A DNA stretch of 64,000 nucleotides, taken from positions 8,738-72,737 of the forward strand of contig NZ_JBNARB010000010.1 in assembly GCF_049723235.1 (NCBI RefSeq), given 5' to 3'. This document shows positions 42,566 to 50,714 of this stretch, piece by piece. Positions within the stretch are counted from its first letter, which is position 1, and every line of letters starts with the position of its first letter. A program made the translations under genes and the position numbers. The stretch is from Thermovenabulum sp049723235. Lineage in GTDB: Bacteria > Bacillota > Thermosediminibacteria > Thermosediminibacterales > Thermosediminibacteraceae. Under the pieces are notes generated by a model. It searched no databases, was not told the origin of the DNA, and saw only the letters and a list, made by a program, of their open reading frames with translations.

Positions 42566-43864
42566 CTATTTAAAAATTTTTTCCTGCAGTCTTCTCAAAT
42601 TAAGTATTGTCGAGCTCTCATCAAGCTCCACATCATCATATGTTATAACACTTCCCTTTTTTACATCTTTTTTTAATACCGTGTTTTTATTTACAAGACC
42701 TATGGGCAGAGCCTTTTCCTTTTTCGCATTTTCATAGGTGTCAATAAGGCCGTAAATAGTATAGCCTCCTATCCCATCCAATCTTTCACCTTTTTTCAAA
42801 TCTTTTTTAGCAACCGTTATCGTTTCGGAAAGTGGTTTTCCCCTTGGGGCTATGGTAGGTTCTTTATAAAAATAAGCCCTGGCTATGGAAATAGGAGTTT
42901 CCAAACTGGTAAGGTGATAAGGCCTGTAAAAAACGTAATTTGGCCCTTTACCCATAGAAAGATATTCCAATTCTTCCTTAATTATCTTGGACCCGGTAGA
43001 AACTACTACAAATACGCCGGGGGCTATGCCTTTTACAAATTCTACTACACCGGTTTTTTCAAGAATACCCCCCTGTTCCTTCAATGAAAATATATCGGGT
43101 AAGTCTTCCACTTTGCCTTCCGGCCCAATTAACCCTCTTTTTGTAGGCAGAAGACCGGTGGCATTAGAAACCGCGGTTAATTCCACCATTGTCTTTGTAC
43201 CATCCACAAATGAAGTGAGCATTTTAGGATTCATGTTAAATTTTTCAGCTTTTTTGATTATATCCATATCCCCGGGAGTCGCATCGCGATTTAAAGGATT
43301 ATTTTTTCCTTTTCCTGCAGCTATTATTTCAAAACCCATTGCATCGGCAAAATCAAAAAGCTCTTTTATGGCGCCCGGCTCATCTCCCGCAGATACCGTA
43401 TATACCACATCAGCTCTATCCGCCATTTTTTTTAAAATTGCTCCTACCGTTGCATCCGTTTCCACATTCAACATAACCACATGTTTCCCGTTATTTATTG
43501 AGTTAAAGGCGATATTGGCACCTGCTTCCGTTACCCCCGTCGCATCAACTACCACATCTATGGAATTAGAACCTGTTATATGGGTGTAATCATCGGTGAT
43601 GGCAAAATAACCGCGATTTACTATAGCATCCAATTCCTTTTCATTAGAAGCAACTCTTATATCTTCTTCTTTCACACCGGCTAAAGTATAAGCTAACCTT
43701 GCTTCGTTTAAATCGTGATCACATACACAGGAAGCCACCATGCCTTTTAAAAAACAAAGCTGGGAGACAAGTCCTCTCCCCATTTGCCCTGCTCCCACTA
43801 TACCTACTCTAATCTTTTTCCCCTCTTCCTCCAATTTCAAAAGCTTCTGCTTTAAATTCAGCAT
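42566..43864 (-). CDS. NAD(P)-binding SAF-domain oxidoreductase (homoserine-dehydrogenase-like)
   Basis: 432 residues. N-terminal Rossmann domain (IRVGIVGAGQMGRGLVSQL, about 18-150), a homoserine-dehydrogenase-like middle with SAGDEPGAIKELFDFADAMG and GKGKNNPLNRDATP, and a C-terminal SAF domain (TVAKKDLKKGERLDGIGGYT, LKKDVKKGSVITYDDVELDE). It is not a standard homoserine dehydrogenase, and the substrate is unknown. It starts 15 bases after a glucitol-type EIIA gene. Confidence 0.8.
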   Translation of the reverse strand: MLNLKQKLLKLEEEGKKIRVGIVGAGQMGRGLVSQLCFLKGMVASCVCDHDLNEARLAYTLAGVKEEDIRVASNEKELDAIVNRGYFAITDDYTHITGSNSIDVVVDATGVTEAGANIAFNSINNGKHVVMLNVETDATVGAILKKMADRADVVYTVSAGDEPGAIKELFDFADAMGFEIIAAGKGKNNPLNRDATPGDMDIIKKAEKFNMNPKMLTSFVDGTKTMVELTAVSNATGLLPTKRGLIGPEGKVEDLPDIFSLKEQGGILEKTGVVEFVKGIAPGVFVVVSTGSKIIKEELEYLSMGKGPNYVFYRPYHLTSLETPISIARAYFYKEPTIAPRGKPLSETITVAKKDLKKGERLDGIGGYTIYGLIDTYENAKKEKALPIGLVNKNTVLKKDVKKGSVITYDDVELDESSTILNLRRLQEKIFK

Positions 43865-43879
43865 TGAACTCTCCTTCCT

Positions 43880-44242
43880 TTATTCGCCTTCTACACGTAT
43901 TTTATCTCCCAGAAAAATGTTCGGTAAAAATTTATCCTCTAAGTGGATGTATCCCGGAAGTTCCGGTGTACTGCTGCCATCAAACTTGAAAACGCAGTGA
44001 CCGATTTTTCTGATATTATTGTTTGCCTGTTCGCCCACCGCGGTTACTTTATAGGGTACTTCTTTGAAATATATTGTATCACCTGCGGAAATATCTTTCT
44101 TCAGTTCAGATTTCGTATGGGTAATTGAAATTTCTTTTAGTTCTAAAGGACAATCTTCATCAAAAATTATTAATACCTTCTGTTTAAGATATTCCACTAC
44201 CAGTTCACCTATCCTGTTGACCATTACTTCATACTTGACCAT
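43880..44242 (-). CDS. PTS glucitol/sorbitol-type EIIA component (stand-alone)
   Basis: 120 residues. VNRIGELVVEYLKQKVLIIF, CPLELKEISITHTKSEL, ISAGDTIYFKEVPYKVTAVG and the phospho-His segment RKIGHCVFKFDG are those of glucitol EIIA. No glucitol EIIB or EIIC is in the window, so it may act as a regulator or use a distant partner. The ATG at 44242 is chosen because GAGGAGG lies 6 bases upstream; an earlier in-frame ATG overlaps that site. Confidence 0.87.
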   Translation of the reverse strand: MVKYEVMVNRIGELVVEYLKQKVLIIFDEDCPLELKEISITHTKSELKKDISAGDTIYFKEVPYKVTAVGEQANNNIRKIGHCVFKFDGSSTPELPGYIHLEDKFLPNIFLGDKIRVEGE

Positions 44243-44299
44243 ATAAAACCTCCTCATTTATATAGTTTTTTACCCTTTCCACTTCCTTTTGTTAATTTT

Positions 44300-44328
44300 A
44301 TTATAAAAAGCCATTTTTATACAGTCAA
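44300..44328 (-). promoter_or_regulatory. Promoter of the EIIA-SAF operon
   Basis: Minus-strand TTGACT (44323-44328), 17 bases, TATAAT (44300-44305). Confidence 0.8.
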
Positions 44329-44354
44329 TTTTACAAAATTTATTACTTTCATTA

Positions 44355-44378
44355 AAACAAAAAGCCCTCTTAAAGGGC
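44355..44378 (-). terminator. Terminator of the saccharopine-dehydrogenase-like gene
   Basis: GCCCTTTAAGAGGGC stem followed by TTTTTGTTTT on the minus strand. Confidence 0.82.
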
Positions 44379-44408
44379 AAAAAAAGTTTATTTGATAATT
44401 AACATTTT

Positions 44409-45539
44409 TTAAGATTTTACTATACTTTCATTATAAATGACACCTTTTTCCCTTAAGCCCTTCAGTATTTCTTCAAAAACCCGGTCATTCATTCCTAAAT
44501 ACTCGGGAGGACATACACCTTTTTTATCGTATAATCCCTTTGCAAGTATTCTTACAACAACAGAGCAAGTATAACCAGTAGTTCTTGCCATAGAAGTGAC
44601 CTTCATCTCATCATCAAAGTAATCCACCAGGTCATATATGTAAGATATCATTTCCCCATTTTTCTTACCTTTCACGGTAACCCTCATAATTGTAAAATCT
44701 TTTTCTCCATCCTTCAACTTCCACATCGGAAACAGCAATTTAGCCGTCAATTCTATTGGTTTTACTTTTACTCCATTTACTTCAACTGGCTCATTCCCAA
44801 AAAAGCCTGTTTCTCTTAACATTTTCATTTTTTCTGCATGGCCGGGGTACCTCAAAGTTTTTTCTTTCATGTTGGGAATATTCAAGGTGTATAAAAGTGA
44901 ACGCAGACCGTCAGTATTAAAAGCTTCTAAGGTTCCAATCGGAGGAAAATCTACAAGCTCTATTTCCGAAAGAGCAGGCTTTTCGACTATTTCTCCATTA
45001 ACTTTCATTCTTGCCGGCCTCATATATTCATCTATGGTATCCAAAGGAGAAAAAACCAGTTTGTATTCATAGGGCCAGTACCTTGACTGGGGTAATCCGC
45101 CCACCAGTATTTCGCAATATTGAGTTTCATCCAGCATTTTTGCCGCATGGCCAATTAATATATTGCTCATACCCGGGGCTACACCGCAATCAATGACAGC
45201 GGTGACATTATTCTCCTTTGCAAGATCATCCAGGACAATGCAATCTTCAGGGGCAAAGGAAATATCCACTATATTCTTTTTAGCTTCTATAACCTGTTTT
45301 AACATTTTAAAACCTAAAAAACCCGGTACCGCACCAACCACCAGATCAAAATCTTTTACCGCTTCTTTAATTGCATTTTCTTTTGAAAAGTCAATTTGAA
45401 GCGTTCCTACCTCAGCCAATTCTTTAATTCTTTTAAGAGCTTCTTCATTTTTATCCGCTACAGTTACGTCAAAATCCACAGATAGATCTCTTGCTATTAA
45501 ACTTCCTACAAGTCCGGCTCCCAGCACTATTATTTTCAT
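44409..45539 (-). CDS. Saccharopine dehydrogenase family protein
   Basis: 376 residues. N-terminal Rossmann motif IIVLGAGLVGSLIARDLS, GAVPGFLGFKML, VIDCGVAPGMSNILIGHAA and EAFNTDGLRSLLYTL mark the family (Lys9/LYS1-related C-C bond or amino acid dehydrogenases). Substrate unknown; an amino-acid oxidoreductase is likely. Single-gene unit with its own promoter and terminator. Confidence 0.82.
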   Translation of the reverse strand: MKIIVLGAGLVGSLIARDLSVDFDVTVADKNEEALKRIKELAEVGTLQIDFSKENAIKEAVKDFDLVVGAVPGFLGFKMLKQVIEAKKNIVDISFAPEDCIVLDDLAKENNVTAVIDCGVAPGMSNILIGHAAKMLDETQYCEILVGGLPQSRYWPYEYKLVFSPLDTIDEYMRPARMKVNGEIVEKPALSEIELVDFPPIGTLEAFNTDGLRSLLYTLNIPNMKEKTLRYPGHAEKMKMLRETGFFGNEPVEVNGVKVKPIELTAKLLFPMWKLKDGEKDFTIMRVTVKGKKNGEMISYIYDLVDYFDDEMKVTSMARTTGYTCSVVVRILAKGLYDKKGVCPPEYLGMNDRVFEEILKGLREKGVIYNESIVKS

Positions 45540-45577
45540 TAAAATTCCTCCTTTTTTGATAATTCCTCTTAATTATT

Positions 45578-45605
45578 ATTATAAAAATATTTGGTTTATT
45601 AACAA
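45578..45605 (-). promoter_or_regulatory. Promoter of the saccharopine-dehydrogenase-like gene
   Basis: Minus-strand TTGTTA (45600-45605), 16 bases, TATAAT (45578-45583). Confidence 0.6.
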
Positions 45606-45698
45606 CAATATTTTATCAAATTTTCATGATGAAGTTATAAAAAGTAAAAAATGATACATATTAAAAAAAGAAAAATTTTTTCATAGGAGGCAGAAATA

Positions 45699-45860
45699 AT
45701 GGATAAGAACAAAAACAAAAAGGAAGCCCAGCGAGAGAAAGTAAAGGAAGAAATTGGTGAAGAATTTGCTGTAAGAAAAGAAGATTTAAACCGTGTAAGA
45801 GGAGCGCAAAATTTCGTAGATCCAGAGCGCGGGCCAGAAAACAAAAAGAAAAAGAAATAA
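45699..45860 (+). CDS. Small charged protein, 53 residues, unknown (possibly spore-related)
   Basis: A plus-strand ORF of 53 codons with AGGAGG eight bases before the ATG and a terminator directly after the stop. The protein is extremely Lys/Glu-rich with a lysine tail; the only less charged part is EEFAVRKEDLNRVRGAQNFV. It looks like other small basic spore or nucleoid-associated proteins of Clostridia, but I do not recognise the family. Opposite in strand to all neighbours. Confidence 0.65.
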   Translation: MDKNKNKKEAQREKVKEEIGEEFAVRKEDLNRVRGAQNFVDPERGPENKKKKK

Positions 45861-45862
45861 TT

Positions 45863-45890
45863 AAAGCAGGGTAATACCCTGCTTTTATTT
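45863..45890. terminator. Terminator of the 53-codon gene, shared with transaldolase
   Basis: AAAGCAGGG-TAATA-CCCTGCTTT followed by TATTTTTTC on the plus strand, between two converging genes. Confidence 0.88.
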
Positions 45891-46532
45891 TTTCGGTACT
45901 TTTTCCCAGTCCTCTAAAAATTTTTTTATCCCCAGATCGGTCATGGGATGTTTTACCATTTGTTCTAATACCTTGTAAGGTATAGTAGCGATGTCAGCTC
46001 CTGCTTTTGCAGCATTTACCACATCCATTGGTGTCCTTATACTCGCCGCTATTATTTCCGTTTTTATATCGTGGAGGCTAAAAATATCCGCTATATCAGT
46101 AATAAGGGCAATACCGTCCTGGGAAATATCGGTAAATCTTCCTACGAAGGGACTTACATAAGTTGCACCTGCTCTTGCAGCAAGAAGCGCTTGATTTGGG
46201 GAGAATATCAATGTAACATTAGTTTTTACGTTTTTTTTGCTTAATTCTTTCACCGCTTTTAAGCCTTCCCAGGTCATGGGAATTTTAATAACAATATTCG
46301 GATGCCACGAGGATATTTCTAAGGCTTCTTTTACCATTCCTTCGGCATCAAGGCTAATTACTTCCGCGCTTATCGGACCATCAATTAGGCTTGTTATTTC
46401 CAAAATCGTTTCTTTGAAATCCCTTCCTTCTTTTGCGATAAGGGTAGGATTTGTAGTAACTCCGCAAATAACACCCAGCGAAACCGCTTCTTTTATTTCA
46501 TTAATATTAGCCGTATCCAGGAAAAATTTCAT
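45885..46532 (-). CDS. tal: Transaldolase, TalC/MipB (fructose-6-phosphate aldolase-like)
   Basis: 215-residue short-type transaldolase. FFLDTANINEIKEAV, GVTTNPTLIAKEGRD, the Schiff-base lysine in VIKIPMTWEGLKAV, and NVTLIFSPNQALLAARAGATYVSPFVGR (split at the core) are diagnostic. It transfers dihydroxyacetone units in the non-oxidative pentose phosphate pathway. Follows the split transketolase. Confidence 0.92.
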   Translation of the reverse strand: MKFFLDTANINEIKEAVSLGVICGVTTNPTLIAKEGRDFKETILEITSLIDGPISAEVISLDAEGMVKEALEISSWHPNIVIKIPMTWEGLKAVKELSKKNVKTNVTLIFSPNQALLAARAGATYVSPFVGRFTDISQDGIALITDIADIFSLHDIKTEIIAASIRTPMDVVNAAKAGADIATIPYKVLEQMVKHPMTDLGIKKFLEDWEKVPKK

Positions 46533-46585
46533 TATACCACCTCTTTTTATAATTTATTAATCTAAAAAATCATTTTAAAAAAGAA

Positions 46586-47521
46586 CTATCCTTTTATTCC
46601 CAATAACTTCTTTGCTTCGCACACAATCCTTTCAGCCGTTAATCCGTATTTTTTAAGCAACTCTTCGGGTTTTCCCGATTCCCCAAAGGTATCCTCAATT
46701 CCGATCCTCTTTACTAATACAGGTTTTTCTTCCGAAAGTACTTCCGTTACTGCACTGCCCAATCCACCGTAGATAGTATGCTCTTCTACGGTAATTACAG
46801 CTTTGCAGTCAGCAGCTTTAAGTAGTAAATCCTTATCAATAGGTTTAATTGTGGAAATATTTACAACCATAGCATGAATATTTTCCTTTTTAAGTTCATC
46901 ATAGGCTTTTAGGGCTTCCGCTACCATTACTCCCGTTGCAATTATTGCCACATCCTTGCCTTCCCTTAGCACTACTCCTTTTCCCAGCTGAAATTCATAG
47001 CTTTCATCAAATATCACATCGATGGGATGCCTTCCAAGCCTGATATAAACTGGACCATTGTGCATAGCTGCAGCATAAATGGCTTTTTTTGTTTCAACCG
47101 CATCGGCAGGATTAATTACAACCATATTAGGTAAAGTTCTCATTAACGCAATATCTTCGATGGACTGGTGAGTTGCGCCATCCTCTCCTACCGTAAGCCC
47201 CGCATGGGAAGCGGCAATTTTTACGTTCAATTTGGGATAACAAATAGAGTTTCTTATCTGTTCAAAAGCCCTTCCCGTAGCAAAAACTGCAAAAGTACTG
47301 GCAAAGGGAATCTTACCACAGGTAGCAAGTCCTGCCGCTACTCCCATTAAATTTTGCTCTGCAATACCAATATTAAAAAACCTTTCGGGGAATTTTTTTG
47401 CAAATACGCTGGTTTTAGTAGATTTGGACAAATCCGCATCCAAAACTACAATTTCCTTTATTTTTTCCCCAATTTCGGCTAAGGCTTCTCCATAGGCTTC
47501 CCTTGTAGCAATTTTTGGCAT
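46586..47521 (-). CDS. Transketolase, C-terminal subunit
   Basis: 311 residues with the pyrimidine-binding and C-terminal domains of transketolase: VVLDADLSKSTKTSVF, FNIGIAEQNLMGVAAGLA, GEDGATHQSIEDIALMR, and ADCKAVITVEEHTIYGGLGSA. It forms an active enzyme with the separately encoded N-terminal half. Confidence 0.92.
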   Translation of the reverse strand: MPKIATREAYGEALAEIGEKIKEIVVLDADLSKSTKTSVFAKKFPERFFNIGIAEQNLMGVAAGLATCGKIPFASTFAVFATGRAFEQIRNSICYPKLNVKIAASHAGLTVGEDGATHQSIEDIALMRTLPNMVVINPADAVETKKAIYAAAMHNGPVYIRLGRHPIDVIFDESYEFQLGKGVVLREGKDVAIIATGVMVAEALKAYDELKKENIHAMVVNISTIKPIDKDLLLKAADCKAVITVEEHTIYGGLGSAVTEVLSEEKPVLVKRIGIEDTFGESGKPEELLKKYGLTAERIVCEAKKLLGIKG

Positions 47522-47623
47522 TTTTTATACCTCCAACAAAATATTTTAGCACGAAAATAATATAAAAAAAGAAAAACAAGTCAGCAACTTAAAGGTACGG
47601 TAAAAGAAATTAGCCTGAGATTA

Positions 47624-48445
47624 TTAAATAAGATTGTTTAAAGCTTCTTTTGCCTGCTCCTTGGATGGAGCCTTACCGTGCCAATCCACCTGATTTTCCA
47701 TAAAAGATACACCTTTACCCTTTATAGTTTCCGCAATGATAGCCGTGGGTTTTTCTTTAAAATTTTTTGCTTTTTCCACCGCATCGATTATTTGATAAAA
47801 GTCATGACCATTTATATTAATTACATTCCAGTTAAAAGCTTTAAACTTTTCGCTGACGTCTTCGGGACTCATAACCTCTTTTACCGGGCCATCGATTTGT
47901 AGATGATTATGGTCCAAAAAAATCGTTAAATTGTCTAATTTATAATGAGCGGCAGCCATAGCAGCTTCCCATACCTGGCCTTCCTGCAGTTCTCCATCGC
48001 CGAGTATCGCATAGACCCTGTAATCTTTTTTATCCAGTTTTCCAGCAAGAGCCATACCTACCGCTGCGGAAATACCCTGCCCTAAGGATCCCGTTGTCAT
48101 ATCAATCCCGGGAGTCTTCTTCATATCCGGGTGCCCCTGGAGCTTGGAATCTATTTTTCTTAAAGTTTTTAGCTCATCTACCGGGAAAAACCCCTTTTCT
48201 GCAAGAACCGCATAAATCGCAGGCGCAGCATGTCCCTTTGATAGGACAAATCTATCCCTGTCTTCCCATCCCGGGTTTTGGGGATCTACTTTCATAACGT
48301 GAAAATATAAAGCTACTAATATATCCGCACATGAAAGAGAACCGCCCGGATGTCCTGAACCAGCTTCGGCAATCATTTCAATGATATTTTTTCTGACCCT
48401 TTTTGAGATATTGCATAACTCTTCTATTTTTTCGTTGTTAAGCAT
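47624..48445 (-). CDS. Transketolase, N-terminal subunit
   Basis: 273 residues with the ThDP-binding domain: AGSGHPGGSLSCADIL, DRFVLSKGHAAPAIYAVLA, GSLGQGISAAVGMALA, and GDGELQEGQVWEAAMAA. Starts a transcript with its own promoter and continues to the C-terminal subunit after about 100 bases, then transaldolase. Confidence 0.93.
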   Translation of the reverse strand: MLNNEKIEELCNISKRVRKNIIEMIAEAGSGHPGGSLSCADILVALYFHVMKVDPQNPGWEDRDRFVLSKGHAAPAIYAVLAEKGFFPVDELKTLRKIDSKLQGHPDMKKTPGIDMTTGSLGQGISAAVGMALAGKLDKKDYRVYAILGDGELQEGQVWEAAMAAAHYKLDNLTIFLDHNHLQIDGPVKEVMSPEDVSEKFKAFNWNVININGHDFYQIIDAVEKAKNFKEKPTAIIAETIKGKGVSFMENQVDWHGKAPSKEQAKEALNNLI

Positions 48446-48500
48446 TTAATTCACTCCTAACCATTGGTCTTAGAATTTTAAACTTTCAATTACTTACACT

Positions 48501-48529
48501 AATATACTATATTTTTCTTTTATATGCAA
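48501..48529 (-). promoter_or_regulatory. Promoter of the transketolase-transaldolase operon
   Basis: Minus-strand TTGCAT (48524-48529), 17 bases, TATATT (48501-48506), just after the PTS terminator. Confidence 0.75.
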
Positions 48530-48538
48530 TTTATTCAA

Positions 48539-48566
48539 AGAAAAAAGGGCAACGCAAGGTTGCCCC
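48539..48566 (-). terminator. Terminator of the galactitol-type PTS operon
   Basis: GGGCAAC-CTTGC-GTTGCCC stem followed by TTTTTTCTTT on the minus strand. Confidence 0.9.
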
Positions 48567-48572
48567 TAAGTA

Positions 48573-49823
48573 TTAACCGAATATCTTCATAATCTGCAGT
48601 AATATCCAAGTAAGCGGGTTGGCTCCGTCACAGATGCTGGAAATCATCGAAGCTCCTTCCGGGAATTTGAAGGAAGCATCTATTGCAGCCTGGGTATGCA
48701 ATGGTGATACATTGGTTGCAATCAATAAGCCTACTGCTATAACAATAGCGCCAATTATTACTGATCTGAAAACATTACCTCTGCAAATAGGAGCCACCAT
48801 GGCTACCATGAAGGGTATTGTAGCAAGATCGCCAAAGGGTAATACCCTGTTGCCGGGAATAATTACTGCAAGTAAAATAGTAATTGGTACAAGAATTAAA
48901 GCTGTTGCAATCGCGGCAGGGTGACCTATGGATACTGCAGAATCAAGACCGATATAAAATTCTTTTCCAGCAAAACGCTTCTGCATAAAATTTTTCGCTG
49001 CTTCCGATACGGGTATTAAGCCTTCCATCAAGATCTTTACCATACGGGGCATTAAAAACATTACACCGGCCATAGACATACCGAGGTTTAAAGTGGCTTT
49101 AGCATCGTATTTGGCAAGTAACCCTAAAATAATACCTAATATAAGACCCATTATTACCGGTTCACCAAAAACCCCGAATTTTTTGCTAATCTCATCCGGA
49201 TTTGCTTCAATTTTATTTATTCCGGGGATTTTATCCATTAATTTGTTCAAAGGAATAGCTATCGGGACATAGGCTGCTGAAAATCCGTGTGGCAACGATA
49301 TGCCGGGAATTCCGTAGAATTCCTGGATCATCGGTGCAGTCCAATCTCCCAGTTTTAAAACTATGGCAGCATTTATAGCAGCAGCTACCATACCAAGGGT
49401 TAAGCTTTTTGTTGCAGCAGCAACCAGAGCACCGGTGAAAGCAAAATGCCAGAAGTTCCAGAGGTCTACGTTTACTGTTTTCGTTAAACCAAATGCCAGC
49501 ATTAGGATGTTTACGGCAAGACCTATGGGTATTACAAAAGCACCCACCTGAGACGCGAAAGCAATTGCGGCAGCTGCTGGCCATCCTACATCAATCACGT
49601 TCAATTTAATTCCCATGTTTTCTACCATTGCTTTTGCTGCAGGCCCTAAGTTGTTAACGAGTAGACCTATTACCAGATTAATTCCTATAAAGCCTATACC
49701 TATGGTTACACCGGCGCGGAAGGCTTTACCGGGTTTTTCTCCCAGGATAACAGCAAGGATAAAAATTATAATGGGAAGCATTACCACCGCACCGAGGTCA
49801 AGAATAAATTTAATAATACTCAT
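48573..49823 (-). CDS. gatC: PTS galactitol-type EIIC permease
   Basis: 416-residue polytopic membrane protein, the sugar channel of a Gat-family PTS. GKAFRAGVTIGIGFIGINLVIG split near the N-terminus, NVIDVGWPAAAAIAFASQVGAF, and GLDSAVSIGHPAAIATALILVP with PGNRVLPFGDLATIPF are typical of GatC/SgcC. The sugar is not fixed by sequence; pentitols, galactitol or ketopentoses are possible. Confidence 0.9.
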   Translation of the reverse strand: MSIIKFILDLGAVVMLPIIIFILAVILGEKPGKAFRAGVTIGIGFIGINLVIGLLVNNLGPAAKAMVENMGIKLNVIDVGWPAAAAIAFASQVGAFVIPIGLAVNILMLAFGLTKTVNVDLWNFWHFAFTGALVAAATKSLTLGMVAAAINAAIVLKLGDWTAPMIQEFYGIPGISLPHGFSAAYVPIAIPLNKLMDKIPGINKIEANPDEISKKFGVFGEPVIMGLILGIILGLLAKYDAKATLNLGMSMAGVMFLMPRMVKILMEGLIPVSEAAKNFMQKRFAGKEFYIGLDSAVSIGHPAAIATALILVPITILLAVIIPGNRVLPFGDLATIPFMVAMVAPICRGNVFRSVIIGAIVIAVGLLIATNVSPLHTQAAIDASFKFPEGASMISSICDGANPLTWILLQIMKIFG

Positions 49824-49835
49824 ATACTCTCCTCC

Positions 49836-50120
49836 TTATTTTTTTAAAGCTTCCACCACCTGTTTTAATACCGCCTCTTCACCAATCCCCGTGATAAGGG
49901 AAAGGCCGTTGATCACAGGAACATTGAATTTATCTTTTACAATAGTAGTGCTAACAATGACATCTGCTCCATCCGCATAACTTTTTAACTCGGTAACTTT
50001 ACACTGAACAATATCTACCTTTAATCCTTCCTTTTTGCAAGCCTCAGCAATTTTGTCTGCAACAACCGTTGATGTCGCAATTCCTGTGCCGCATGCGACA
50101 ACTATCCTTTTTGTGTCCAA
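49836..50120 (-). CDS. gatB: PTS galactitol-type EIIB component
   Basis: 94 residues. The phospho-cysteine P-loop is VVACGTGIATSTVVADKI, followed by CKVTELKSYADGADVIVST. TTG at 50120 has GGGAGG eight bases upstream; the GTG at 50129 overlaps that site. Confidence 0.92.
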   Translation of the reverse strand: MDTKRIVVACGTGIATSTVVADKIAEACKKEGLKVDIVQCKVTELKSYADGADVIVSTTIVKDKFNVPVINGLSLITGIGEEAVLKQVVEALKK

Positions 50121-50140
50121 ATTTTTCACCTCCCTTCTAA

Positions 50141-50620
50141 TTACGCACTTTCACTTTTTACAAAGCATTTTGAAATTATTCCTATAACTTTCTCTTCACT
50201 ATCACTATTAGCAATTTCAGCTAATAAGTTTTCATCCTGAAAAATTTCTACCAGATCTCTTAACGTATTTATCTGCAATTGAGGCTCCTTTAGTGCCAGC
50301 ATAAATATCAATTTTACATCTACATTTTCCTCGGGATTTCCCATTACGTTAAATAATACAGGATTTTTTAATACACCTATCGCAATGGCCGATTTATTTA
50401 CGTATTTTATATCGGTATGAGGAATAGCCACACCCACTCCTTTTGTAGGAAGTCCTGTGGGGAAAACCTTTTCCCTCTCTATCACTGCATTTTTATATTC
50501 ATTATTTACGTATCCATAATCTTCTAATCTGGTAGCCATCTGACTTATAGCTTCCAATTTATCCTTTACATCAAGCCCAATAATAATAAGATTCTTTTCC
50601 AGCGTAATTTTCCCGTCCAT
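50141..50620 (-). CDS. gatA: PTS EIIA component (fructose/galactitol type)
   Basis: 159 residues of the PTS_EIIA_2 fold. The phospho-His is in GVGVAIPHTDIKYV, and KLIFMLALKEPQLQINTLRDLVEIF follows. ATG at 50620 has AGGAGG; the open frame extends 87 bases further upstream but covers the sigma-54 promoter, so that extension is not coding. Confidence 0.9.
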   Translation of the reverse strand: MDGKITLEKNLIIIGLDVKDKLEAISQMATRLEDYGYVNNEYKNAVIEREKVFPTGLPTKGVGVAIPHTDIKYVNKSAIAIGVLKNPVLFNVMGNPEENVDVKLIFMLALKEPQLQINTLRDLVEIFQDENLLAEIANSDSEEKVIGIISKCFVKSESA

Positions 50621-50681
50621 TTTAATGCCTCCTAAAAAGTTTTGTGACCCGGTTAATTGTTCAGTGTTGTTAATATTTATT

Positions 50682-50697
50682 TGCAAACCGCATGCCA
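50682..50697 (-). promoter_or_regulatory. Sigma-54 promoter of the PTS operon
   Basis: Minus-strand TGGCATGCGGTTTGCA, with GG and GC ten bases apart, 62 bases before the EIIA start and directly downstream of the LevR-type activator gene. Confidence 0.88.
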
Positions 50698-50714
50698 TCG
50701 ATGACATCTTTTGT

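Noticed and set aside
45635..45844. Minus-strand ORF opposite the 53-codon gene
   Set aside because: No ribosome site; the plus-strand ORF has one, plus its own terminator.
50621..50707. N-terminal extension of the PTS EIIA gene
   Set aside because: It lies over the sigma-54 promoter, and the later ATG has a good AGGAGG.
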